Origin: CAVPJW01 sp963705525
GTDB taxonomy: Bacteria; Acidobacteriota; Vicinamibacteria; Vicinamibacterales; CAVPJW01
Assembly (NCBI GenBank): GCA_963705525.1
Contig: CAVPJW010000003.1
Location: forward strand, 310,001 to 374,000
Reading direction: 5' to 3'
DNA length: 64,000 nucleotides
The notes under the pieces are model-generated. The model did no database searches and was not told the origin of the DNA. It saw only the letters and a list, made by a program, of their open reading frames with translations. The position numbers and the translations under genes were made by a program. This document shows positions 25,301 through 34,379 of this stretch, in pieces; the stretch's first letter is position 1, and every line of letters starts with the position of its first letter.

Positions 25301-26860
25301 AGAAAAGTCCGCCCGTTCAAAGGTAACCACGCCGATGGGCGACGGTCGCACGCCGGTCACAGCACTGCGCGTCGCAACGATGAAGTAGTTGTCGAAGAGC
25401 CAGACGGCGCCGGGATCCTCGAGGTACACGATTTCCTGCGCCCTCTTGTACAACATCTGGCGCCGCGCCGCATCGGTTTCCCGCATGGCCTCGGTAATGA
25501 CCCGATCGAACTCCTTGTTCGAGTAGTACCCGTAGTTGTTCTCGTTGGTGGGATGGGTCTTGAAGATCGGGCGCAGGCCCCAGTCCGCGTCGGCCGTTGA
25601 TGCGCCGGCGCCCATGATGAAAATCTCCTGCGTGTTCTGCTCCGGCTTGAGTCCGCTCCAGAACTGCACCATCGTGCCCCAGTCGTGCACGTCGATCGAC
25701 GCGTCGATGCCCACTTTCTTCAGGTCGGACGCCAGCGCTTCGGCCAGCTCGACGCCCATCGCGTATCGTGGGGTCGTCGAAATGGTCGTCTTGAATCCCC
25801 GCGGATATCCGGCCTCGGCGAGCAGCCGTTTGGCTTTCGCTGGATCGTAGGAGATCTCGCCAAGCCTCACCGAACCGCGCATGATCGGCGTGAGCGGACC
25901 GGTCGATGGAAGCGCGAAGGTTGACACGAGATTCTTGACGATCGCCCGGCGATCGATCGCGTAGGAGATCGCCTGGCGCACCCGGGGATCGGTGTAGGGC
26001 TTTCGCGCGCAGTTGAACCTGAACTGCTGCGCGCCGACACTGACAGTCTTGAGGATCCTGATCTCGGGACTCTTCTCCAGCCGCGCCATGTCCGACGGCG
26101 GAACGCTGGTGATGGCGTCCACGTCGCCCACCTCGAGCGCGACGATGCGCGATGACGCCTCGGGAATGGGCCGATAGATGACTCGCCGAATACGGCCCTT
26201 CTCGCCCCAGTAGTCGTCGTTCCGTTCGAGCACCACCTCGAGATCTTTCTTCCACCGCACCACCTTATAGGGCCCGGTCCCCGAGGTGGCCTCGGCGGTC
26301 GTGCCAAATGCCTTGCCCTCCCGCTCGGCCACCGCGGGATTCACGATCGCCGCCGACACATGCGCCATCGTCGGTTCGAACGCGCTGAAGGGATACTTCG
26401 TGATGATCCGGACGTTCTGATCGTCCACCACCTCGACGCGATCGATCATGTCGAAGAGCGGCAGGCGCTTGTGATTCTGGACGGGATCGAGCACGCGATC
26501 GAAGTTCTTCTTGACCGAGAGCGCCGTGAACGGCGTGCCGTCGTGGAATCTCACGCCGCTCCGCAGATGAAACGACCACGTCACGCCGTCGCCGGCCACG
26601 CTCCAGCGATCGGCGAGGCGCCCGACGATCTGCATCTTGTCGTCGAACGCGATCAGCGTGTCATAGACCATCAGGATCACCTGATCCGACTGGTTGTCCG
26701 TGGTGTTGTGCGGGTCGAGGATGGTGGCGTCGGCCGGCGCCGCGAAGACGAGTGTGTCTTTGACAGTAGGCGTGGCGCCGCCCTGCGGCCTATTCGGACC
26801 TGAACACGCGGCCGCAGCGACGAGCGACGCCAGCAGAATCAGGAGCGATGCGCGAGGCAC
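25286..26860 (-). CDS. Peptide ABC transporter substrate-binding lipoprotein (SBP_bac_5)
   Basis: About 524 residues from a GTG at 26860 (a TTG three codons earlier is possible). A lipoprotein signal (LLILLASLVAAAAC) is followed by the SBP family 5 start TLVFAAPADATILDPH. Also seen are WSVAGDGVTWSFHLRSGVRF, the family signature region HDGTPFTALSVKKNFDR, and QAISYAIDRRAIVKN. It captures oligopeptides or similar ligands in the periplasm for a Dpp/Opp permease, most probably the DppBC pair at 19528-21370. Its last codons and stop come from a family A repeat. Confidence 0.9.
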   Translation of the reverse strand: MPRASLLILLASLVAAAACSGPNRPQGGATPTVKDTLVFAAPADATILDPHNTTDNQSDQVILMVYDTLIAFDDKMQIVGRLADRWSVAGDGVTWSFHLRSGVRFHDGTPFTALSVKKNFDRVLDPVQNHKRLPLFDMIDRVEVVDDQNVRIITKYPFSAFEPTMAHVSAAIVNPAVAEREGKAFGTTAEATSGTGPYKVVRWKKDLEVVLERNDDYWGEKGRIRRVIYRPIPEASSRIVALEVGDVDAITSVPPSDMARLEKSPEIRILKTVSVGAQQFRFNCARKPYTDPRVRQAISYAIDRRAIVKNLVSTFALPSTGPLTPIMRGSVRLGEISYDPAKAKRLLAEAGYPRGFKTTISTTPRYAMGVELAEALASDLKKVGIDASIDVHDWGTMVQFWSGLKPEQNTQEIFIMGAGASTADADWGLRPIFKTHPTNENNYGYYSNKEFDRVITEAMRETDAARRQMLYKRAQEIVYLEDPGAVWLFDNYFIVATRSAVTGVRPSPIGVVTFERADFSGPKN

Positions 26861-26873
26861 GGCGGGCAAACTG

Positions 26874-26925
26874 AGGCCCTTTGAGACCTTTCGACCCTGT
26901 GACCCTTCGACCCTGAGACTCTTGT
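26874..26925. repeat. Word repeat, family G (GACCCTTCGACCCTG)
   Basis: GGCCCTTTGAGACCTTTCGACCCTGTGACCCTTCGACCCTGAGACTC lies upstream of the substrate-binding lipoprotein gene. It ends at the stop of the minus-strand DUF5916 gene. Confidence 0.65.
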
Positions 26926-29237
26926 TAAAAGTCGAACAGCCTCGTGTACTTGATGATGAACGATCGGCCCAGCTGATCGTACGACGTGAAGTTCGTGACG
27001 TCGCGCCGGTCGTTGTAGACAACGAAGAGTCCCGTGCCGCTTCGATTGAGGAGCGCGAGACGGATGTTCGACGAAACGGAATAGGTCTGGCTGTTGTACT
27101 GAATCAGCGCCTGGATGCTCGCGAGCGTGGTGAACGACCAGCTCACCTTCAAGGGAAGGAGCGTCGTCGTGAAGTCGCCGCCCGGCAGCTTGATGTCCTC
27201 GTGGGTGTAGCCAACGCTTGAAATGAACCGGTTGCCGATGCGCGCACCGACGGCCGTGTCAAACTTGACATAGTCGCCGTCGTAGAAGCCGCCGAAGGTA
27301 TGCGCGAAATTGAAATAGAAGGGCGCGCTCGGGTTGCCGAAATACTCGCCGGTCCACTGATTGTAGGAGTAGAGCCCCGGCGGGATCACCACCCTGCGGC
27401 CGTCGGCTCCGATGTACACCGGAAACGGCACGACGGGCCGATCCTGATATCGATCGACCCGGTAACCGAATCGTCCGCCGTTCGACGGCTGAATCTCGAA
27501 GAAATGATAGTGGCCCTGCGAGGTCTGCACCAGGTCGTCGTCGATGTCGTAGTACGCATTCCAGTTCACGTGCGGTGAGAAGCGGCGAATCCACTTGATG
27601 TTCTTCGGCTGGTACGTCAGGAACGCGCGGGCTTCCGGTCGCCGGTACCCGACGCGCGGGACGAAGCCCACTTCGGCGTTGAAGTCGTTCCCGACCTGCG
27701 AATAGCCGATATTGCCGTTCCAGAGAGGATTCGCATAGATGTAGATCGCGCGTCCCGCGTAGTCGGAGCCTCCCTTGGCCGACGGCGAATCAGAGCGCGC
27801 GATGAAGGTGAACAGCTTACCGTTCTTGGTCATCTGCAGCGCCGAATCCAGCCCGTACGCATTGTTGTAGTCGTTCGGGGGCGCCGAGCTACCGGTGCCA
27901 AGTCGATTGACAAAGATGGCGCCGACGTTGGAACGGCCAAACTCTCGCTGCACGCGGGCTACGGTGAAGTTCGTGCTTGGCGCCGTCGTGATGCCCAGGT
28001 CGTTCTCGAACGTGTTGGTCTGCATGTTCAGCAGGCCGACATTGTAGGACCCGGCTTTGCCGCTGAGACGTCCGCCTCCGATGATGTCGATCGGCAACCC
28101 CGTTTGCGACAACCCGATGCGCCGCGAGAAGAATAGGTCGATCATCTGCGGCGATCCGAACTGGAAGACCGACGCATTTTCCAGAAAGAACGGCCGCTTT
28201 TCTGGGAAAAACAGCGCAAATCGCGTCAGGTTGATCTGCTCGTCGTCGGCTTCGACCTGCGCGAAGTCGGTGTTCACCGTGAAGTCCGCGGTCAGGTTGG
28301 GCTTCACACCCCACTTCACGTCGAGCCCGACGTCGCCGGAGGCATCGAGCTGATCGTCCTGCCGCCGGAGGTAGTCCCAGTTGAACTTGCTGGCTACGTA
28401 CGGAATGGCCTTGATGTCGCGGCGGACCGGCAGGTCCAGACCCGTGAGCTTGGCGGCCTGCGACACCTGGTAGATGGTGTAACCGCGTTCGATCGGCGCG
28501 AGAAACACCTGCTCGTTCTTGCGGCGGATGATTCGCATCACGTTCAGACCCCAGGTCCGGTCGGTGCCCGGGCTGTACCTGAGGGTCTTGAGCGGAATGG
28601 CCATCTCCGTTTCCCACCCGCGATCGGTAATCTGCGCCTTCACCGTCCAGTCGCCATCCCAGTTGCCGTTGAAGCCGCTGATCTGTCCGCGCGTCGACCC
28701 ACCGGTGCCGGCCCGCTGCTGTGTAAAGCCTCCGGTCTGGCCTTCACCCGCGACCTGCCCGTCGTACTCGATGCCGTACGGGCTGGTGCCGAAAATGAAC
28801 GCATTCTGGCTGTCATTGAAAGTGTCGAACAGAATCTGGACCGAATCGCTCTCGGTCAGGTCGGAATCGCGCCGGCTCTGCGACACGACGATCTTGTCCG
28901 GCTCGGTATCGAAACAGATGATGCCCACGTAGATGTTCTTGCGATCGATCAGGATGCGGACCTCGGTTTTTTCAGTTGCCGGTGCGCCTTCGTCCGGGTC
29001 CTGCTGGGTGAACGTGGTGTAGGGCTCGACCGTCTTCCACAGCTCTTCGTCAACGCGACCGTCAATCACCGGAATCGGGCCTTCCGGGGCGAGGCGGCCG
29101 GCCGTAAACGAGAGCAGCGGCGGCGGGTCGGCGGCCCCGACGAGAGACGTGTCCGCCAGCAGGCAGCCCACCGAGGCGAGGACCGTCATCGACACGGTTC
29201 GGACAGCCGAGCGCCAACAGGAACAATCCACGTTCAT
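26925..29237 (-). CDS. DUF5916 outer-membrane protein with N-terminal CBM9-like domain
   Basis: A 770-residue protein with a signal sequence. Residues of about 55-240 form a family 9 carbohydrate-binding-like domain (PVIDGRVDEELWKTVEP, DRKNIYVGIICFDTEPDK, ESDSVQILFDTFND). The rest is a DUF5916 beta barrel of alternating polar and aromatic strands (FFPEKRPFFLENASVFQFG, FFSRRIGLS). It ends in Phe (KYTRLFDF), as outer-membrane barrels do. The role is unknown; such proteins are abundant in Acidobacteriota and Bacteroidota. It sits upstream of the peptide-binding lipoprotein in the same direction, so a link with peptide or glycan uptake is possible. Confidence 0.85.
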   Translation of the reverse strand: MNVDCSCWRSAVRTVSMTVLASVGCLLADTSLVGAADPPPLLSFTAGRLAPEGPIPVIDGRVDEELWKTVEPYTTFTQQDPDEGAPATEKTEVRILIDRKNIYVGIICFDTEPDKIVVSQSRRDSDLTESDSVQILFDTFNDSQNAFIFGTSPYGIEYDGQVAGEGQTGGFTQQRAGTGGSTRGQISGFNGNWDGDWTVKAQITDRGWETEMAIPLKTLRYSPGTDRTWGLNVMRIIRRKNEQVFLAPIERGYTIYQVSQAAKLTGLDLPVRRDIKAIPYVASKFNWDYLRRQDDQLDASGDVGLDVKWGVKPNLTADFTVNTDFAQVEADDEQINLTRFALFFPEKRPFFLENASVFQFGSPQMIDLFFSRRIGLSQTGLPIDIIGGGRLSGKAGSYNVGLLNMQTNTFENDLGITTAPSTNFTVARVQREFGRSNVGAIFVNRLGTGSSAPPNDYNNAYGLDSALQMTKNGKLFTFIARSDSPSAKGGSDYAGRAIYIYANPLWNGNIGYSQVGNDFNAEVGFVPRVGYRRPEARAFLTYQPKNIKWIRRFSPHVNWNAYYDIDDDLVQTSQGHYHFFEIQPSNGGRFGYRVDRYQDRPVVPFPVYIGADGRRVVIPPGLYSYNQWTGEYFGNPSAPFYFNFAHTFGGFYDGDYVKFDTAVGARIGNRFISSVGYTHEDIKLPGGDFTTTLLPLKVSWSFTTLASIQALIQYNSQTYSVSSNIRLALLNRSGTGLFVVYNDRRDVTNFTSYDQLGRSFIIKYTRLFDF

Positions 29238-29364
29238 CTAATGGGACTCCAAGGGAGAGTAGAACTTCTAATGATAACCCGAACATCCCGCTCGACCGTC
29301 GGCTCGCGCGGCGGGGATTTGTCTCCAAATGTCAGCGTGAAATGTCGTAAACCACACGCGCCGC

Positions 29365-30414
29365 TCAAGCCTGAACCCACGCGGCGCGTCCGTGTTCGAG
29401 ATCCGCGACCCCAAACGCCCACGATCCTGGTCGGACCATGTGCGCACGGCAGGCATAGAAGATCACGCCGCGGCCCGGAGACCGGATCTCTTCGAGGACT
29501 TCGAAAGTCGTCGGACTGATCACCCGCGCAAGGCATTCGTGCTTCTCGACGTCGCTGAACTGACGGTCGAGGCCGACCAGCGGTTCGAGATAGCCGCCCA
29601 CCGACGGACCCACGCGCCAGTAGTCCTCGATCATCAAGTACCTGCCGCAGCTGAGCGGCGCCCCGTCGAGCATCCCGAGATGACGCATCACGCTCATGGT
29701 GCCCGTGACGTTGGCTTCGAGCCACTGGCGCTCCTGCGCGTCACCGAATCCCAACCCCCCGACCTCCGCGACTATTCCCGGAATTCCGTGATGCTCGCCC
29801 GCGTGACCGAGTGAGGTCCGCGATCCCCGGGGCCCAGTGAAGAGCCGCAGCCGGTGCACGACCGGGAATCCAAATGCCAGCGCCATCCCCCGGCTCGCTT
29901 CGGTGATCGCGGGATCGGTGTAGTCCTCCGCAAAGCTCACGTCGGCCATGGTCGAACCCCAGTCGCCGACGTGATAGTCGATGAGGTAGTCGGACACCGT
30001 GAAGAACGCCTGGTCGATGACGCGGGTGACCTGATTCGAGATCCATTGATAGGTGCCGCCGAACGCGCGGTTGGCATCGGGCTCGTCGGAGTCGTCGATC
30101 ACACACCGCGTCGCCGTGGCCATGGCCGATGGATTGGCGACGGGAACCGCGATGAGGTTCCCGCGAAGATCGGCGGGCGAGAGCCGCGTCAGCAGCTCGC
30201 GCAGAATCAGCACCGAGAACCATTCGTTCCCGTGCAGCATCGACAGCAGCAGCATCGTCGGCCCAGGCCGCACCCCAGCGACCACGTGGGCCGAGATGCC
30301 CACGTCGTAGCAGAGATCGCGCGTGGCGGGCACACAGACGACCTGTCGCGTGCCGGGCGCGACATGGCGACCGAACACGGTCAGCCCGTTGGTGGAGGGA
30401 GTCGTTCGTGCCAA
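29365..30414 (-). CDS. Succinylglutamate desuccinylase/aspartoacylase family protein (M14-type)
   Basis: A 349-residue zinc amidohydrolase. The Zn ligands are visible in LSMLHGNEWFSVLILRELL (HxxE) and LIDYHVGDWG (second His). The catalytic Glu is in IPGIVAEVGGLGF. Arg-rich VPVANPSAMATATR and DSDEPDANRAFGG fit the substrate pocket. The enzyme removes an acyl group from an N-acyl amino acid, such as N-acetylaspartate. Only 14 bases separate it from thrC upstream, so it is probably the last gene of the aspartate-family operon. That placement hints that it supplies aspartate, but this is inference. Confidence 0.85.
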   Translation of the reverse strand: MARTTPSTNGLTVFGRHVAPGTRQVVCVPATRDLCYDVGISAHVVAGVRPGPTMLLLSMLHGNEWFSVLILRELLTRLSPADLRGNLIAVPVANPSAMATATRCVIDDSDEPDANRAFGGTYQWISNQVTRVIDQAFFTVSDYLIDYHVGDWGSTMADVSFAEDYTDPAITEASRGMALAFGFPVVHRLRLFTGPRGSRTSLGHAGEHHGIPGIVAEVGGLGFGDAQERQWLEANVTGTMSVMRHLGMLDGAPLSCGRYLMIEDYWRVGPSVGGYLEPLVGLDRQFSDVEKHECLARVISPTTFEVLEEIRSPGRGVIFYACRAHMVRPGSWAFGVADLEHGRAAWVQA

Positions 30415-30428
30415 CGGCTAACGCACTT

Positions 30429-31691
30429 TCACGATGCCGCGGCCGCCGCTGACACTGAGTCTGGGGCGCTGGCGAGGATCGCCTCGAAGTCGCGCAGCGA
30501 TTTTCCGATCGTGACGGGCTGCACCACCTGGCCCTGGACGACTTCAGTGGTCTTGTACCCGTTGCCGGTGATGCAGACGACGATCGATTCGTCGCGCGGA
30601 ATGACGCCGCGCTCGATGAGGTCGACCGCCGCCGCCAATGTCGTGCCTCCCGCCGGCTCCGTGAAGATGCCCTCGGTCTCTGCGAGGAGCTGAATGGCGC
30701 CGATGATCGCCTCGTCAGGAACCATGGCGCCCCATCCGCCGCTCGCGCGCACGGTTTCAAGCACCTGGAATCCGTCGGCGGGATTGCCAATCGCGATGGA
30801 CTTGGCGATGGTTGCGGGCTTTACCGGCTCTGGCACCTCGAGCTGCTGAACGAGGGCACGCACGACAGGAGCGCATCCCGCTGCCTGCGCGGCATGGATA
30901 CGCGGCAGCTCGCCATCGACGAGGCCCACTTCCCTGAGCTCGCGGAACGCACGGCCGATTCGGGGCAGGAGCGTGCCTCCCGCCACGGGCGACACGACGT
31001 GCTGGGGGAATCGCCAGCCGAGCTGTTCGGCGATTTCGAATCCCATCGTCTTTGCGCCCTCTGCGTAGTAGGTGCGGAGATTGATGTTGGCAAATCCCCA
31101 GCCGTACCGATCGGCGATCTCCGTGCACAGCCGGTTCACATCGTCGTAGTTCCCGCGAACGGCCACGAGGCGGGGACGAAAGATCGCCGAGCCGAGGACC
31201 TTGCCGAGCTCGAGATCGTGGGGGATGAAGACGTAGCACTCGAGACCAAGCCGCGCGGCGTGAGCCGCAACGCTGCCCGCCAGGTTGCCCGTGGATGCAC
31301 AGCTGAACACCGGGAACCCGAGCTCAACCGCGCGCGTCGCCGCAACCGACACCACCCGATCCTTGTAGGACAATGTCGGGTGGTTGACCGAATCATCTTT
31401 GATGTAGAGCTCGCGAACGCCAATGCGCTCGGCGAGTCTCGTTGCTCGAACGAGCGGCGTAAATCCCGACGACAGCCCTGTCCGTGGCTTGCCTTCGATC
31501 GGAAGAAGCTCCTGGTACCGCCAGAGATTTTTCGGGCGGCTCTCAATCAGATCGCGCGTCATCACGTCGGAGACCGCCGCATAGTCGTAGGTGACTTCGA
31601 GCGGGCCCAGGCATCGATCGCAAACCCACAACGCCTTCGCAGGAAAAGCTGTGTGGCACAAGTGGCAGCGGAGGCCAGTTACATGACTCAT
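30429..31691 (-). CDS. thrC: Threonine synthase
   Basis: A 420-residue PLP enzyme. ATG 31691 follows GAAGAGG; an upstream in-frame TTG is less likely. A zinc ribbon opens the protein (LRCHLCHTAF, VCDRCLG). The PLP Lys is in HPTLSYKDRVVSVAA and the phosphate-binding loop is CASTGNLAGSVAAHAARLG. It converts O-phosphohomoserine to threonine. Fourth gene of the operon asd-lysC-hom-thrC; ten bases separate it from hom. No homoserine kinase gene is in the window, so thrB must be elsewhere or replaced. Confidence 0.93.
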   Translation of the reverse strand: MSHVTGLRCHLCHTAFPAKALWVCDRCLGPLEVTYDYAAVSDVMTRDLIESRPKNLWRYQELLPIEGKPRTGLSSGFTPLVRATRLAERIGVRELYIKDDSVNHPTLSYKDRVVSVAATRAVELGFPVFSCASTGNLAGSVAAHAARLGLECYVFIPHDLELGKVLGSAIFRPRLVAVRGNYDDVNRLCTEIADRYGWGFANINLRTYYAEGAKTMGFEIAEQLGWRFPQHVVSPVAGGTLLPRIGRAFRELREVGLVDGELPRIHAAQAAGCAPVVRALVQQLEVPEPVKPATIAKSIAIGNPADGFQVLETVRASGGWGAMVPDEAIIGAIQLLAETEGIFTEPAGGTTLAAAVDLIERGVIPRDESIVVCITGNGYKTTEVVQGQVVQPVTIGKSLRDFEAILASAPDSVSAAAAAS

Positions 31692-31701
31692 CGCATCCTC
31701 T

Positions 31702-32961
31702 TCACGCGCGACTGCCGACAAACGGCAGGCAAACGGGGCGTTCCGTTAGCTCGAGCCCCTTCCAGAGCGCATCAGCGAGCCGATCGACCGCCGCAAGCGG
31801 ACAAGGCGCCAGCATCACGACCGCCGAACCCTCGGACTCAGGGCCCGGTTTCTGAAGCACCCGGTCGATCGCGACCGCGGAACTCGAAAGAATAGCCCGA
31901 AATCCGGGCTCGGAGTCCAGTTCCTCTGAGGTCCTGAGTCGCAGATACCAGGGGCCCGTGAAGGCGCCCTCGACCCGGGAAAACTCCATCGGCAGTGGCG
32001 CGAGCCTCGAGCCGTTGCCGGTATGCCGCAGAACGGCAAGGAGATCCGAGACTACCGCCGACGCGGTCGCCTCCCCTCCCGCCCCGGGCCCGGTCAGCGA
32101 AATCTCCCCCGTCAGTTCACTGTTTATGACGACGACGTTCTGCCCGTCGCGCGTCGCGGCAAATGGCGACGCTTCAGGGACGAGGGCCGGCGAGACCCAG
32201 GCCAGAACGGACTCGCCCTGTCGCTCGACCCACGACACCTGTCGGACGGCGCACGTCAGCCGAGTCGCCCAGGCGAGATCCACAGCCTTGATGGGTGCGA
32301 TCGAGCGCGCAGGAATCTCTGCCGGACTGAGCCGCCGTCCGAGTCCGACGCTGGCCAGAATCGCCAGCTTCGCTCGCGCGTCAATTCCAGACAGGTCGTC
32401 GGCCGGATCCGACTCCGCGAACCCGCGAGCCTGCGCTTCGCGGAGCGCGTCTTCGAACGTCAGGTTCCCGTCGCTCATGCGCGTGAGGATGAAGTTGCAC
32501 GTCCCGTTCAAAATGCCGGCGATCCGGTGAATGCGATCGCCCGCAAGACCTTCTCTGATGCTGCGAATGACCGGAATGCCGCCGGCAACCGCGGCTTCGA
32601 ACGCCAGCTCGACGCCGTGCCGCCTCGCGAGATCCTCGAGCTCCGCGCCCGAGTCGGCCACGAGCTGCTTGTTGGCCGTGACGACCGACTTCCCCGTCGT
32701 CAACGCTTTCCGGATCCACTCCCCGGCAGGCGTCAACCCACCGACGACCTCGACGACGATGTCGACATCGGAGGAGAGCACATCCTCGAACCGCTCGGTC
32801 CACGTGACGTGGGGCGGAACCCAGTCAACCTTCTTCCGTCCGACATCGCGGTTGAAGATGACGGCGAGCTCCAGGTCGCGCGCTCGGCCGGTGGTCAACG
32901 ACTTCGCGACAGATCGGCCCACGGTGCCAAATCCGGCGATCGCAACCCTGGCCTTTCTCAT
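31702..32961 (-). CDS. hom: Homoserine dehydrogenase
   Basis: A 419-residue protein with the NAD(P)-binding start VAIAGFGTVGRSVAKSL. It continues with VVTANKQLVADSGAELEDLA, VIRSIREGLAGDRIHRIAGI, ILNGTCNFILTRM and GFAESDPADDLSGIDARAK, a textbook homoserine dehydrogenase. The C-terminal 80 residues (WYLRLRTSEELDSEPGF) look like an ACT domain for threonine feedback. It reduces aspartate semialdehyde to homoserine. The start overlaps the lysC stop by four bases (ATGA), so the two are translationally coupled. Confidence 0.94.
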   Translation of the reverse strand: MRKARVAIAGFGTVGRSVAKSLTTGRARDLELAVIFNRDVGRKKVDWVPPHVTWTERFEDVLSSDVDIVVEVVGGLTPAGEWIRKALTTGKSVVTANKQLVADSGAELEDLARRHGVELAFEAAVAGGIPVIRSIREGLAGDRIHRIAGILNGTCNFILTRMSDGNLTFEDALREAQARGFAESDPADDLSGIDARAKLAILASVGLGRRLSPAEIPARSIAPIKAVDLAWATRLTCAVRQVSWVERQGESVLAWVSPALVPEASPFAATRDGQNVVVINSELTGEISLTGPGAGGEATASAVVSDLLAVLRHTGNGSRLAPLPMEFSRVEGAFTGPWYLRLRTSEELDSEPGFRAILSSSAVAIDRVLQKPGPESEGSAVVMLAPCPLAAVDRLADALWKGLELTERPVCLPFVGSRA

Positions 32962-34379
32962 ACGCCGTGCCCGTACCCGCGGGGCGCCACCACGGCATCC
33001 TCACCGAAGAATCGATCGTGCAGCCGTGTGATGACGGCGGGCATCTCGTTCTGATGAACGAGCAACGCGATCGATTGTCCTGGCGGCGGCTGACTGATCA
33101 GGTGCACCGGCACTCCTCGGAGCGCAGCCAGCACGTCGGCGAAGACTGCCGGATCCGGTCGAGCGCCTCCACTGACAGCACAGACGAGCGCCATGTCCGA
33201 TTGCCAGGTCACATCCGCTACGGCGGAGAGTCCGTCGAGGATCTCCGCCAGGCGGCGGACATCCTCGATGGCAACCGACACGTGGAGGTCGGACGCCGCC
33301 ATCGTCGTGACAGGTGTCGCGTGACGCTCAAATTCGTCGACAACTCGCCTGAGAAACTGCTGCGATCTGAGGGTTCCGCAGCACGTGATGTCGAGTACCG
33401 TCAGTGACCGCTTGCCGGCGAGGGCGATGACGCGCGTGGCGTCCGCACGGGACGATGCCGTGATCAGCGTGCCACGACTGCCAGGCTGCCGCGAATTGAG
33501 CACGCGGACCGGAATGTTGTGCTCGACGGCCGGTTCGATCGTCGCCGGATGCAGCACCTTGGCGCCGAACCTCGCGAGCTCGTAAGCTTCCCTGAACGAC
33601 AGCAGGGCCACCGGGCGCGGTCGTGCGACGACGCGCGGATCGGCGGTCAACACCCCGTCCACGTCGGTCCAGATCTGTATTTCGCGTGCGTCGAGACAGG
33701 CGCCGAGAATCGCGGCCGAGTAGTCCGAGCCTCCACGGCCGAGTGTGGTCGTCGCTCCAGAAACACTAGCACCCACGAAACCACCGACGACGGGAACGTA
33801 TCCATGTTCGAGGTACGGGCTGAGTTCAAGACCGACGCGCGCCCGCGTCTCCGCCATCAGCGGTCTGGCGTGCGAAAACTCATCATCGGTGACCAGGACG
33901 CGGCGCGCATCCACCCACACACCGCGGAGTCCCGCATCTTCGAGTGCGGCGGCGACGATCTGACTGCTCAAAAGTTCTCCGGCCGCGGCCACGCGATCCG
34001 AGAGCCTCACCGACAGTTCGCCCACGGTCACGATCGTGCCGAGGTCGTCGTCGAGATCATTGAGGGTCCTGCGCAGCCGTCGGATCAACGCGGACCGTCG
34101 AACCGGGTCGGCCACGGCCGCCGCCGCTCCGTGATGACGGTGCTCGATGTCGGTGAGCTCGCGACCTGCGGCGCCGCCTAAGCCGGTCGCCGCGAGCTCC
34201 GCCATGGCGAGCAGCCGATCCGTGATTCCGGCAAGCGCCGACACCACGACGACGCGAGGTGCTGAACGCCGCGCGGTGATGTTGATCAGGCGGCGAATCG
34301 CTTCCGCGTCGGCAACCGACGTGCCGCCAAACTTCATCACCAGCGGTTGCGCCCGATCAGTCAAGCCATCCCTCCGCAT
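32958..34379 (-). CDS. lysC: Aspartate kinase (monofunctional)
   Basis: A 473-residue protein with the family start LVMKFGGTSVADAEAIRRL. VVSALAGITD, GRGGSDYSAAILGACLDA and IWTDVDGVLTADPRVV follow in the kinase domain. Two ACT domains make up the C-terminal 150 residues (RSLTVLDITCCGTLRSQQF and PVHLISQPPPGQSIALLVH). It phosphorylates aspartate at the head of Lys/Met/Thr/Ile synthesis and is normally feedback-inhibited through the ACT domains. Overlaps asd by 23 bases upstream and hom by four downstream. Confidence 0.94.
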   Translation of the reverse strand: MRRDGLTDRAQPLVMKFGGTSVADAEAIRRLINITARRSAPRVVVVSALAGITDRLLAMAELAATGLGGAAGRELTDIEHRHHGAAAAVADPVRRSALIRRLRRTLNDLDDDLGTIVTVGELSVRLSDRVAAAGELLSSQIVAAALEDAGLRGVWVDARRVLVTDDEFSHARPLMAETRARVGLELSPYLEHGYVPVVGGFVGASVSGATTTLGRGGSDYSAAILGACLDAREIQIWTDVDGVLTADPRVVARPRPVALLSFREAYELARFGAKVLHPATIEPAVEHNIPVRVLNSRQPGSRGTLITASSRADATRVIALAGKRSLTVLDITCCGTLRSQQFLRRVVDEFERHATPVTTMAASDLHVSVAIEDVRRLAEILDGLSAVADVTWQSDMALVCAVSGGARPDPAVFADVLAALRGVPVHLISQPPPGQSIALLVHQNEMPAVITRLHDRFFGEDAVVAPRGYGHGV

